Assembly (NCBI GenBank): GCA_026724425.1 | Contig: JAIUCV010000008.1 | Location: 27,260,477 to 27,324,476, forward strand | Source of the DNA: Erythrophleum ivorense | Lineage: Eukaryota > Streptophyta > Magnoliopsida > Fabales > Fabaceae | Reading direction: 5' to 3' | DNA: 64,000 bases | Part shown: in pieces, positions 49,155-61,271 of the stretch | How the letters are laid out: each line of letters begins with the position of its first letter | Position numbering within the stretch: position 1 is the first letter of the stretch | Notes under the pieces: model-generated | Database searches by the model: none | The model's input: only the letters and a program-made list of their open reading frames with translations | Told to the model about the DNA's origin: nothing | Program-made: the position numbers and the translations under genes

Positions 49155-51181
49155 CTAATCATAAGTATCAAAAACAAGAATTAAAATCGCTTTATTCCTC
49201 CTTAGCTTAACAAATTTAAATCTCACTACTTTAAAGCATTTGGATTGATCATGTAGTGATGACTCATGGACTTCCTCAACCATCAGTAGTCTTGGAAAGT
49301 CATATTCAGCAATTTCACAAGCAAGAAAAGAAGAAAAATCAAAATTAGGACATTTAAAACTAAAGAAAGAAAAATTGAAATCAAATTTAAAAACACTAGA
49401 CTCTAAACTCTTTAGAAATCTATCAAAGCCAATAAAATCTATTGAACTCCCATCAGTAAGAGTCATTGCATCTATAGAAAAATTAAATTGCAACTTCTCA
49501 CAGCCTTTTGAGTTGGAGTCCTTCAAGGCATCTGATCGTTGCCTTTTCTCAATTGGGAGAGTCAGTGGATTGTTGGGGACTAGCTCAACAACTTCAAGAA
49601 TCTGTTCAGGACTCTCAACAAGAGAAATAATTTCTTCCCTGACCAAAGAGACATCAGTAGGCTCACAAAATTCTAAACAATGATCAACAACAGAATCTAG
49701 TCTCTCACCAGTATCAATAACAGCACAAGAATCAATAGAATTTTCAACATCAGCACTATCACTATGCATGCTCTCATCAATACTAGTGTGATCAGAATAA
49801 TCAATCTCATCAACAATTTTAGTGCAAACATAGGACTCTTTGGATTCAACAAACTTATCAGACTCTAAAAACTCATTAATCTCAACACATACAGGACATG
49901 TATGCATATCATCACATAAGCATTTAAGAGTTAAGTCTGATTCATCAACAACAAGCTGCTCAACAATTTCAATGTCTATATCATTATCACATGCTACTTT
50001 CACTGTTTCATCAGTCACATCATTACATGCCAATGAGGAATCATGTTGACTAGTATATGTGAGGGACTCACTAGTCTCAATGAAAGAATTAATTTGAGAG
50101 TATTCATCACATATAGCAGATTCAACACACACATAATCAAGAAAATCATTGAAATCAACTATGTCACATGGTCCTGATGATATGTTATCCCTAAACTCAG
50201 AAGGTGCATCATCAATAGACTTATTAACTAATTCCACACCAGAAATAGAATGATCATCACATTCTAGGTCACCCCCACACTTATCTACTACCCTAGACTT
50301 AAGAGATTCATCAATTACTTCAGACATAAATTCATCACAATAGTCACAGCTAGGAGTAGAAATTCCAAGTGCATCAGTACACAAGGAATCATGAACATCA
50401 ACAAATGTGTCAATTTTGCTCAATGAATTACCACAATCAACCAAATCAGGGGATTCAACAACAATTTCCTCATCAACATTATCATCATGCAATTCAGAAT
50501 CAACACAATCATGTGCATTAGCAGTCATAGTGGTATTAAGTAAACTAGATTCAGTTCCAACAAATTACAAAGTATTAGAAGATGGAAGGATATTACCCAA
50601 TGAATAAGACTCTTCCTCCTCTATACATTCCCTTCTAATTTTCTCTTCAGTCAATTCAATAGCACTTGAAGCGGGTTGATTCATTTGAAATCTTGAATCT
50701 GTCATGAGGTTATCCATCATTTGTTGGTCTTGGAGTTGCAACCATTTAGTTCCCCATTGGACCATTTGCTCCAATTGTTGGTTTTGAATAATACAAGCTT
50801 CCATTAGCTGCATCATCCTCTCTTCCTCAATTGGTTCCCTTTGGACCTCTTGTTGCATGTAGCCCTCTGGTAATTATCAGGATGATATTGTGGCTCTTGC
50901 ACATGGAAGTTGTGGTATGGCTCATAATGATGGTGGTAATTTGGGTGAATCTCATGTGGATGGTGGTGATAAGGTTCAGGGTAACTGGGGTGAACTTCAC
51001 AGGAATGATGGTGTGGTTGGTAGCATGATTGCTAGACTTCTTGGTATTGTTGGCTTTGTTGCTCTTGTCTTTGTTGTTCAAGAAGGCCTTGAACCATTGT
51101 CATGGCATCATCCAACTTTCGAGAAATCCTATGCTCTACACAAGAATCATAGACACCTTGATTAGAATAATATGGATCCAT
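49155..51181 (-). pseudogene. Long acidic ORF of unknown function in the tRNA-Asp element
   Basis: Open for 457 codons from ATG 50528 to the stop at 49155, the longest frame in the window. The same frame extends upstream through one TAA (about 50566) to 50858, and after a frameshift to ATG 51181 (MDPYYSNQGVYDSC). The full ancestral product would be about 675 residues with three lesions: TAG near 51035, the frameshift near 50870 and the TAA. Layout: N-terminal Gln-rich segment, His/Pro/Tyr-rich segment, Met/Gln-rich coiled-coil-like segment (about 50580-50840), then about 380 residues very rich in Asp, Glu, Ser, Val and scattered Cys (for example CPVCVEIN), and a basic, aromatic C-terminus (VRFKFVKLRRNKA). 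No known gag, protease, RT, integrase or zinc-knuckle signature is seen. Function unknown; it may be a decayed gag-like or a captured gene. Confidence 0.65.
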
Positions 51182-51709
51182 TTAAAGCAAAGAAAGAAAA
51201 AAAATGAGAAGCACAATTAATTTTAGCACAAAAAAAAAATTCACTAACAAATTATAATTAAAAATAACTCTAATTCAAGAAAATAAAATTCAAATGAAGC
51301 TAAGACTTACCTAACTATTAAAAACGCTTCATAACAGAGGTTGATAACACAAAAGAAACTCACAAAAAATAAAGAAATTAAATCCTGAAAAATTGAAAAA
51401 TTCCTAAAAAAAATTCAAAAAAATACTAAAAAATTTGAAAAATGCCTCAAACGATGGAATTTGGCCAAAAAATGGTGCACCAAATAGCTTAGCTATTATC
51501 TTTGCTCAAAACATCCAAAAACTATGGAAAACAAAGTTTGAGAATTTTCTGGGCACTTCAAACAAAAATTCTAGCAACCAGAAAATTTAATGCGCAACAC
51601 CGAAATTACCCAATTCCAAGCTCAAAACAGAACAAAAATCAAACCAAAACAGAACAAAAACAGAGCTAAAACACTTAGAAAACTTTCTCAAACAATTGAG
51701 AATCCAATT

Positions 51710-51726
51710 CCCTGGCAACGGCACCA
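51710..51726 (-). promoter_or_regulatory. Primer binding site, tRNA-Asp
   Basis: The minus strand reads TGGTGCCGTTGCCAGGG, five bases after the 5' LTR. Plant tRNA-Asp ends ...CCCCGGCAACGGCGCCA, so 15 of 17 positions pair (C-to-T changes at two). This primer type is known from Athila/Tat Gypsy elements. Confidence 0.85.
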
Positions 51727-51731
51727 AATTT

Positions 51732-53027
51732 TGAGAGGCTCGTCACGCAACCCTCAAAATAAAACTAGGTTGATAAAATATGTAGCTAGTGGCACAACCT
51801 AGGTCATCTCCCTTGGAATTGGAGTTCAATGTTTGATTGGATCTCTAAATGCTAAAGGATCCTAAAGCTATCTAAATTTGGGGGTTTTTGGTTTAATTAA
51901 CTAAGTAAAATGAAATTAAAATAAAGTTCCTAAATTCTACCTAATTGTATGGATTATGGGTAAATGATGGTCTTGTGACTAGCTTTAGAATCGTCCCTTG
52001 GTATCCACTATCCTTATCCTATTCCAATTGTGATTAATTCTGGTCTAAGAGTTCCTAATTGTGTTCATAACAAATTATCTTAGGTTACCACTCAAGATTC
52101 AAGAGATTAATGATCTAATGTTGAATTGAGACCTCAATCCTGCATTAAATTATTAATTCTTATTTTTAAGATCAATGAACATCTAATTTGATTGATTAAC
52201 TAATTAATTAAGAGATGAGAATCTTAGTCAAAATTCCCTTTCTAATCAATAGATTCAAGCTTCTCCAAGAGCCTCCTCCTAGCTAGCCACAGATGGAGAT
52301 TAGAACTTCATATTACGGTGGAAAGAGATGGGGATGGAGACGCTGGACGATGGAGGCGTGCGAATGCATGGAATACGGCGTGAAGTGTGTGGATGGAATA
52401 TGGGGGCATCTGGAATGGAATTGTGGATCCCATGAATGGACAAGGGTTTCCGAAAATATGGAGGCGTGAATGACGTCGGATTGTGCGAATCCCTTCCCCA
52501 TTAAAAGTCACGTCCCAGCTCCTCACGTGCTTCTTTATTCTTTTTCCATGTTGGCCTTCATGCAGCTCTATACTCATGGCTTTTCTGCGTTGTTCAACTC
52601 CTTCGACTCTTCCTTATGAGCTTCTTCTTCCTTGTCATGCAGCAGCTCGTTCTGCATTCGAATGTGTTCTGCCCCTGCATGCATGTAGTTGACTTGAGCT
52701 ACCCCTTCCTTGAGTGTTATGTGGAGATGAAAGTGTTTGTGTGAATGTGTTCTTCTTCAAGACCTATTGTTCCCATTCAAATGCTATTTTATTCTTTCAT
52801 TCCAATTCCATTGCCCATAAAAAATCTACAGAAATAATAGGAAAAATATTCACAAAATTATTTGAGATAAAATTGAGCATTAAAAACCAATAATTTGTAA
52901 TTTAATTCCTTGAGTGCATAAATGGCTACTAGAATAAAATCTTATATAATTGAACCCCTAAAGCCATATTTGGACACTAAAATGCTTGAGATAAGGAGAA
53001 TAATACATATATAAATTATGCTTATCA
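51732..53027 (-). mobile_element. 5' LTR of the tRNA-Asp element (1296 bp)
   Basis: Edges TGAGAGGCTCG and GCTTATCA. Near-identical to the other LTR except for the 273-base deletion at about 52210, between 'taattaa' and 'gagatgagaat'. Followed on the right by TAAAC and the resumed G1 gag. Confidence 0.88.
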
Positions 53028-54198
53028 TAAACCATGCTTAGCAGGGCAGAATATGTGCTATTGATGAGGAAAATATGGACATTACCAGGAGACAGGTGGC
53101 ATTACCAGACCCCAAGCTCTGGGGAGAGTCTTTGCCCTGACACAGAACAAAGTTTGTAAGTCATTAGATATGATCTAAGGTATGGACATTAAGAATTCTT
53201 AGTGATGCTGTTTGGATTAACAAATGCACCTGCAATTTTCATGGATTATATGAATAGAATTTTCAAACAATACGTAGATTGGTTCATTGTGGTCTTTATA
53301 GATGATGTTTTAGTGTATTCCAAATCTATGGAAGAGCATGAAGAGCATCTAAGAATAGTCCTAAATGTTTTAAAAGAAAAGCAATTTTTTGCTAAGCTTA
53401 GTAAGTGTGAGTTTTGGCTCACTCAAGTTAAATTTCTGGTCATGTTATCTCCAAGGATGGGGTGGCAGTAGATCCAAGCAAAGAAAGTGCTATCCTTGAG
53501 TGGGATCGACCTAGAATAGTTACAAAAATCAAGAGTTTTCTAGGCTTGGTGGGTTATTATCGAAGATTCAGTAAGGACTTTTCTCGGATTGCTCTCCTGC
53601 TAACAAGGTTAACTAGGAAAGGTCAACCCTTTAGATGGGATGACATGTGTGAGGGAAGTTTTCAAGAGTTGAAGCAGAGGCAAACCTTAGCCCCTTTATT
53701 AATCTTACCTAATCCAAAGGAGACCTGTGTGGTTTACAGTGAGGCCAATAAGTAGGGATTGGGTTGTGTGCTAATGTAGTAAGATAGAGTAGTAGCGTTT
53801 ACTTCCCGTCAATTAAAAACCCATGAAGAGAATTATCCCACTCACAACTCAAAACTAGCAGTAGTAGTATTTGCCTTCAAGATCTGGAGACACTATCCTT
53901 ACGGTGCTACCATGGAAATCAATTGTGACCACAAGAGTCTCAAGTATTTGTCGGATAAAAAAGAGTTAAATTTGAGGCAAAAATTTAGAGATATGAATAT
54001 GATTTATGAGGTGTAGTTAAAGGCTATAAATTATAGAGAGACCAGAATTGAGAGTGATTTTGTAGCATAGATCAAAGAAGCCCAGCTAACAGATAATTAC
54101 ATAAAAGGTAAGTAAGAGTAAGAAAAATGTGGGTGAAGCCCAAGAGTTTGAGAAAGTTGAGGATGGATTAGTAAAATATAAAAAGAGAATTTATATCC
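53028..54198 (+). pseudogene. G1 gag end, protease start, reverse transcriptase and RNase H
   Basis: Resumes in the zinc knuckle (PCLAGQNMCY, then GKYGHY) and reaches the protease start GRVFALTQNK near 53120. After about 53178 it jumps into RT: FGLTNAPAIFMD at 53206, catalytic FIDD at 53295-53306, VYSKS. A frameshift near 53440 is followed by GLVGYYRRFSKDFS near 53545 and the thumb/RNase H region to about 54090 (VVAFTSRQLK, NYPTHNSKLA, CDHKSL). The N-terminal part of RT is deleted; the first RNase H aspartate reads as Glu. The reading runs to the start of the integrase zinc-binding linker at 54193, where the solo LTR cuts it. Confidence 0.9.
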
Positions 54199-55670
54199 TA
54201 TAATATCATATTTACTAGGCTCATCTCATATCATTTGTAGGTTTATATCCATGAATTTCATAACATTCTTAAGGAAAATCCATTAAAATAATCAATTAAA
54301 TTGCATTACGTTGTGTATAAATTTTTCATTTCATGTCACGTGGACCATATAGACTCATCCATCTCATTCTTATATTTAATTACATAAATAAAACTTAAAA
54401 CCATCTCAAGAAGTGGCCTAGAACTCGACCAAATAGAGTATATACAAGAAAATAATAGGTGCAGCCTTGGACTAAAATTCTAACTTTCTATCATGCATGT
54501 TGAAAAATCATAACTAATTTTAGAAAAATTGAAATCAAGCATACTATACCATTCTGGAAAGCTACAGATGTCTACTTTATACTAAAAATAATTCCAGACC
54601 ACAATAGTGATGTTTAGCCACCAGAATTTGATAGAACAGTAACAAAGGTCGCTTATCACTACTGGTATTGTCCTTCAACTTCAAAAATTCATAACTCTCT
54701 GCTCATATGTCTAATTTGGGTGATCTCAGTGGCCATAGAAAGCTTAAAATTTCATGAGCATTGGACACCATTGGCACTCAAATGACACAACTCAAGGAAC
54801 TGACCATATGAATAGTGTTTGCATTAGAACAATAGAAAAATGCTAACTTTGAAAAATCATAATTAATTCTATAGAGCTCTAAATAATCTGGTCTTTGGCT
54901 TTGCAAAAAGCTCTAAATGAGATCTATATACATGCTAAATTTCATTGGCAAATTCGTTCATTTGGTTAGATCTTGACATTGGGTTGCAAAATAGTCACTT
55001 TTGTGTCTCATAAGGGTCCAAATGGTCCATTTTGGTTTCTAAGGCAGCCATGACCACTTGAGCAAGTGGAAAAGTACCAAAATGGTCTACTAAACTTGTC
55101 TCAAAGGTGAACAAACCCAGATTTCTCAAACTCACTCATCCACCCCAAGTTATACACAAGAGCATACATGTCAAGTCTTGCCATCCAATGCCCAAAATGC
55201 ACTATCTCATATATATGGCATTAAATTTCATTCATACATCATACATTTACATATTTCCATATGTTCATTAGGTCATACAACATATATAATAAAGGATTAC
55301 ATCATATGCCACTCATGGCTACAAATTGATATTTTTCAACACTTTGTTGTCAAACTTTCCTCTTCAAGCTTGATGGCTCCCATTTCTTAGCTCACTTGGT
55401 CAACCTAGACATGTTAGACATGTGGGGAGGAAGGAATGAGATTCTAGAAATCCCAATAGCTTTTCTCCCTTTCAATGACACATAAAGAATACAAATCCAT
55501 GTCTAGAAATGCATGCATGAACATTATGAAACATGTGATCATTCAAGAAGCAATTTCTAGCATTCAATAAGTCATACAATATATCCATAGGCTTGCTAAG
55601 TAAGTGGCTTAGCCTCACTTGTCTTACCTTATATTTCTATTATCATACTCTTCCATGGTGCACATTCACA

Positions 55671-58600
55671 AGACAAAAGTAAGGAAAAGTATGAAAATAA
55701 TACATTTTTATTGTGGTACGTCGAGGTAAAATACTTCAATTCACGTTATGTGGGCCCCGTGGATTATCTAACAACATTCTATAGTCATTTATCTTTGGAA
55801 AAAATCACAATCAACTCCAAACATCCAACAATCTACAGTTTCCAAGTCAAAAACCTTGAAATTTACACTTAAGCTCATGGACAGCACATGGCAAATTTTA
55901 GGGGCAATTTTGAAAAATCATAACTAAATGTAAAAAAATTGAAATCATACAAACCATAGCTTTCTGGAAAACACTAGATGTCAAATTGTAGTAAAAATAA
56001 GTTCTAGCCATGAAAGTCTCATCTAGACCACGTTTGACAATAGAAAAGGCAAGGAGGTCAAACTACCCAGAGATCTAGTACAACTTACTGATATAAATTT
56101 TGGAAATTCATAATTAATTCCAAAAAAATCCAATCCATGCAATCTATACCAATTTGGAAAGCTACAAGTATTAACTAGAGGGGAAAAATATTTCTACTAC
56201 AATATAATAGCATTCAAACCCAAAAAATTAATCAAATAGTAACACGAGTCTAACTAGGCTCCTGATACTAGATAGCAATTTCAAAAATCCATATCTCCCT
56301 TTGTAGAAATCCAAATGAGGTGCTTCTAATTGGCACAAGTTACTAGGAAAGTCTAGTTTCTCCTTATAAAAGTTCATGGCAATTGGACATCATTTGCCCC
56401 ATGAATGACATAGATTCATTTTTGGTCTAATTGCACAGTGCTAGTGGCCAAACTAGAAAATTTTTCCAAATTTAAAAATTTGCCAAATATTTCACAGACC
56501 TCCAAATAATACCCACTTTAGCTTTCCAAAATGCTTTCAATAAGCTCTAGATGCATGCCAAATTTTAGACCAATAAGAGCTCATTTGGACAGAAAGTGAT
56601 GTAACTCACTCAATTGGTCAATTTTGCTTCATGTGAGGAGTCAACCTTGTCCAAATGGTCTCTCCAATGGTTTGGCTCCTCTTGGATAAGTTCAAAAGCA
56701 CAATTATGACTTTTATGGACTGCCCAAGTGGTCCTAAACCTTATGTATCTTAATTTGGCCATCCCACATCCATTAATACATTACACACATAAACCATTCA
56801 AGAGGCCAAATTCCACATTTGCATTGATTTAATGTCACGCATGAGCTACATAACATTCATACATCATATTACATTTGTTTACGGTCTTACATTACAAAAA
56901 TAACTTGTACAAGTTCATTTTGACATTTGTACACAAAGAGAACAACGAAATATTCCAATTGTAATTCTTTAAGGCTCTTGGCTTGCTTTCCTTGTATCTT
57001 GGGAGGCACTTAGATATATCAAGATGGAAGGGGGAAGGGGAGTGAGATTCCTTAATTCTTGATAGCTCACACACCCATTCACATACACATTCAAGGCATA
57101 TACACATTAAAGCATATGTATGGAAGGTTTGGCAACCATAAAGTATGCAAAGTCACAATTTCCATACCACTTATTCACATTCAAGCCAAGAACATGCTCT
57201 AGGGACTTTTGGTTTTGCCTCTCCCTATTTCTAGGAATTTTGGAGTTGCCTCACCCTTGCCCTAGGGACTTTTGACTTAGCCTTACCCTTCTAAGAGACC
57301 TTTGGCCTTGTCTTACCCATGCGATGAGACTTTTGGCATCTCCTCACCTTTATCAAAGGACTTTTGGCATCACCTCATCCTTATGAGTCATTTCCATAAC
57401 CATGGCCATTCAAGGAAACACATTGGTACTAATGTCATGCCAAGGAATCAAGTGGTATGTTCTCAAGTCACAAGAGCATACACAACACACAAAGGCATAC
57501 ATATGTACACAAGAATGCAAAGAGAATGAGGTGGAGAGTTACCTTGGATTTATGCAAGCTTTTCTTGATCCTTTTCCTCTCCTTTTCTGGTCCCACAAGT
57601 ACACCTAGGTGGATGTATGCTCTCTTGTCCTAGACACCATAAAGAACACACAATTACACACTTGGAGTAAGCCAAGACACTTAACTCACTCTTGAACACA
57701 CACTTGGTTCCATAAGTCGCATAATGATTCCATAAATGGTCTATTGAAGCAACCTTCACAATTAAAGCTTTAGGCTTCCATCTCTCTCCATTTCTAGGCC
57801 TCTTGGCCTCATTCAAAGTCCTTGGAACCCTCACACAATCATTTACACAAGCTTAGAATCAAGTTGCTTCACGAAACAACATTATGGACACCATTGTCTC
57901 ATTTCCCAATCCATGGCTCCTAAATTTTTTTCCAATGGTTTATCCCATCTTTTAATATCATATAAAGTTCCAAACTAAGGCTAGAACAAATTAAAACACT
58001 CCCTAACCTAGTATTCTTGCCTTTGCTGAAACTAGCACCATAATGGAGGTTCACAAGCTTCATGATTTCCCTTTGATGGGAAAGCCACTTGGGAGGGTTT
58101 TTAGGGGTCTTAGGAGCTCAAGGAAACATTCAAATAATCAAGAAATTACTCACACAAAATCAGATTTTTCAAAACCTTAGAAAATACCACACTTTCCTAA
58201 CTTAATTTCTATTAGTTTTTCTTGAAATTTCTTACCATATTCCTCTTCCTCATGGTCTAAAACCCTAGTTCCTCCCTTGTTTTTGAGCAAAAAACCTCCC
58301 ACTCATATGATTCTATTTAGGGCCGAAACATACACCAAGGAGAGGCAAGAGGAAAAAGCAACATAAATAAGAATTTACCTTAGATTTAAGTATGTATTCA
58401 AGGCTCTTCCTTCTTGGTTTGTTTCTCTTCAAGAAAACTCCTCCTCCTTATTTTGGACTCAAAACAGAACCAACTCACTCAAATAAACCATGGAAAGAGA
58501 GGAGGAAAGGAGAGGAATAGAATTGGAAGAATATGGAGCATGAAATTCCTTGGATTTCCTTACCTTTCTTGCCTTTTTCTTCCTCTTTTTTCCTTCTCTT

Positions 58601-59244
58601 GGTGCACCTAAAGGAGTTGAAAATTTTCTGTATTTTGGGCAGAAAGGGTCATGCTTAAGAAGGTGGGAGAAGAGACAAGAAGCTTATGGAACATTCAAGA
58701 AGCTAGCTTTTTAAAAATTTTCAATTTCACCCTTTCATAATGGCAATTTTGTTTCGGCTTCATTTTAACTCCTTTTTTAGAACTGTCTTTTCCATTATAA
58801 AATTTAGATTTCCAATTTAGTAAAATGCCTTTGGAATCACTCAAATTGAAGCTAAAACCTTAATGAACAAATCCATTAAAGTTTGGGCTCATCGACATTA
58901 GAAAATGTACACTGGAGGGGCTTTACTAGTCTCGATCGAGGCTTTCCATGATTTTTGGGGCCTCTGAGAACCTTGGACAACTCAAATTTTCCATTTAAAA
59001 AGCCTTCCTATGTGTTTTTCCAAAAGTTGCACTTATTTACAAAAATGCCATTATGTTTCATTAGTTTTCATCACAAATTGCTTAATCATCCTAGCTCTAT
59101 TTTTCTTTCTGTTTGAGCTTGGAATTATTATTTTTAGGAGCCTAGAACTCTACCTAAAATTTTTGGGACATTATCTAGCTCATTTCAGAGGACTTGCTTT
59201 TATACGGTTCATTTCGTTATTTTATGGAAATTACGTTCGTTACA
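55671..59244 (-). mobile_element. Nested LTR, family A, minus strand
   Basis: On the minus strand it starts TGTAACGAACG at 59244 and continues for about 3.57 kb through all landmarks of the family: the 'ttaaatggaaaatttgagtt' block near 58990, the leader near 58600, 'ggtaactctcc' near 57540, the minisatellite 57195-57395, and a 'cacggggcccacat' block near 55750. The last 100 bases or so are missing. The flanks are TCACA (55666) and TCACC (59245), 4 of 5 matching. The surrounding LTR continues on both sides. Confidence 0.82.
57195..57395 (-). repeat. Minisatellite of the nested LTR
   Basis: Six or seven units of about 30 bases with CTTTTGGC.T.GCCTCACC on the plus strand, the reverse complement of the array at 823-1012. 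Confidence 0.7.
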
Positions 59245-61271
59245 TCACCCATTCTTTTTTAGGATTTTGGACTTGCCTCACCCTTTTTCTTAAAGGCTTT
59301 GAACTAAGCCTTACTCTTGAGAGACTCTAGACTCTGTCTCAACCATTCTTAAGGGTTCTTGGCTCATCCTCACCAAGGCTAGAGTGTTCTTGCCTTCACC
59401 ACACTCAAGCAAACTAAAGCAAAGTCATAAAGTAGTATTTGAATGCATAAAACAACATCATGGTACCATGGCATATGAAATCATGCTAGAACACTTTTTC
59501 ATGGCTTAAAGCATACATACACTCATTTAAAGCATGTATGAGAGGAAATAGAGAGAGCTACCTTTGTCACATAAGCACACTTTTCTTCTTGAGTTTAGCT
59601 TCTCTTCCTCGGCCACACACACACAATGAGGTGGGACTTGTTTCTCTTGGCCTAGACATATCATATGGAAGCCAATTATACTCTTGAACCAATTTCTAGA
59701 GCTACACTTTCATTAGAAAAGCTAGATAGTTCATATGGCTCTTTTATGGTTCTATAATGCACCTAATGAAGCAACCCTATGACAACATGATCTTTGCTCC
59801 ATTCTCTTCATTCATTTATGATTCTTGATTCCTTTTAAGCCTCTTGGAGTCATTACACAATCAAATCAAGGAGCTTAGTTAGGTGTTGCTTCTTTAAGAC
59901 ATAATATGGAACCTATGATACCATCTCACTATCCATGACTTTTAAAATTTTTCCAAGACTTCCTCTCATCCTCTTCCATCATATAAGACTAAAAATGAGC
60001 TTAGAACAAATTAAAACTATCCCTAGGTGTCTCAACTACTCTAGGCCGTGGCTATGAAGTATAAAGACACCAAGTGAGTTTGCTTTGTTTTCTTGATGGA
60101 AGATGCATGTGAGGAGCCTTCTAGGGATCTTAGGAGCTCATCCAAACATTCATTTAGGCCTAGGAATTATTGTATCAAATCAGAATTTCAAAAGAACCCA
60201 TGAAACCTTAACTTTGCTATCTTAAAATCTAATAGCTATTTGATTGTTTCCTTTGCATATTTTTGTTCCCTTCCCTCCTTTTCCTAAGATTCATCCTTGA
60301 TTTAGCTAGAAATCCAACCTCTCTTGGCTGGTCTTACCTAGGACAAAATCCACACAAGAGGAGGAAGAAGGGAAATCAAGCACGGAGATGGCAAGATACC
60401 TTAGTTTCTTAGTTCCTTTTGCTTGTTTTTCACCTTGCTTGGCTTCTTCCCCTTGAATTCAAAATTTCCCCTCTCTTCTACCCTCAAAACAGATCCAAAA
60501 ACATCATCAAATCCATGAAAATAAAGGAAAGAAGAAGGAGTAGCAACTTACTAAAGAAAAAGCTTGAATTTCCATGGAATTTCCTACCTTTTCTTGGATT
60601 GTTCCCCCTTTCTTTCTTCTCTCCCTTGTGAGCCTAAATTTTCTAGTCTGTTTCTATGTTTTTGGGTAGAATAAAGTGAGTGGAGAAGGTTGAAGAAAGG
60701 GTGTGACTTTTAAAGACTCTTCAAGAAGCTTCTTGTTCTCTAAAATTCCAATTTTGCCCTTACACTTGGCATTTTTGTTTTTGATTCATTTTAGCTCCTT
60801 TTTGAGAATCATCTTTTCCATCATAAAATTTAGGTTCCCAATTTTATAAAATGCCTTTGGAATCATTCAAATCGGAGCTAAAACTTTTGAAACGAAAGGG
60901 TCAAAGTTTGGGTCAACCGACGTTAGAAAACGTACATTGTAAGGGTTTTAACTGCTCCGATGCTTCCCATGATTTTCAGGGCCTCTGAAAACCTCGGAGA
61001 ACTCAAAAATTTCATTTAAAAATCCTAACTATGAGAATTCTAAATTTTTTTTGAAATTACGAAAATGCCATTACGTTTCATAACCATTTGGTTAAATTTC
61101 GTCTAACCATTTTAGCCTCTGTTTCAAGGTACCTCTAGGCTCCAAAATTCATTATTGAATGTCTAGATTATTATTCTAATTTTTTTAGCCTCAACTAATT
61201 CATTTCAGGAGACTTGCTTTGGAAAAGTATCTATTTCTGTTGTTTTGACGAAAATCAGACATTATATATCC

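Larger units (their letters stand above)
46094..53027 (-). mobile_element. Non-autonomous LTR element, tRNA-Asp primed, with unknown ORF
   Basis: A complete element on the minus strand: 5' LTR 53027-51732, PBS 51726-51710, internal region 51731-47666, PPT at 47680-47666, 3' LTR 47665-46094. The flanks are TAGAC (46089) and TAAAC (53028), 4 of 5 matching. The primer site fits tRNA-Asp, as in Athila and Tat-type Gypsy elements. Gag, protease, RT, RNase H and integrase are not recognisable; the 4-kb interior instead holds one long acidic ORF plus A+T-rich sequence. This fits a large retrotransposon derivative mobilised by an autonomous partner. The LTRs are about 96% alike by eye apart from one deletion, so it is young relative to G1. 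Confidence 0.85.
54199..61266 (-). mobile_element. Solo LTR, family A, minus strand, TSD TATCC, split by another LTR
   Basis: On the minus strand it starts at 61266 (TATAATGTCTGATTTTC, TG decayed to TA) and ends at 54199 (ATGATATTATA). The perfect repeat TATCC is at 54194-54198 and 61267-61271. Its own sequence, 61266-59245 plus 55670-54199, is about 3.5 kb and follows the reference LTR in order. The G1 reading frame rejoins across it. Open frames within (for example 59010-59330) are not conserved. Confidence 0.88.

Noticed and set aside
49375..50607. Plus-strand frames over the tRNA-Asp element ORF
   Set aside because: Shadows of the longer minus-strand frame, which agrees with the element's orientation.
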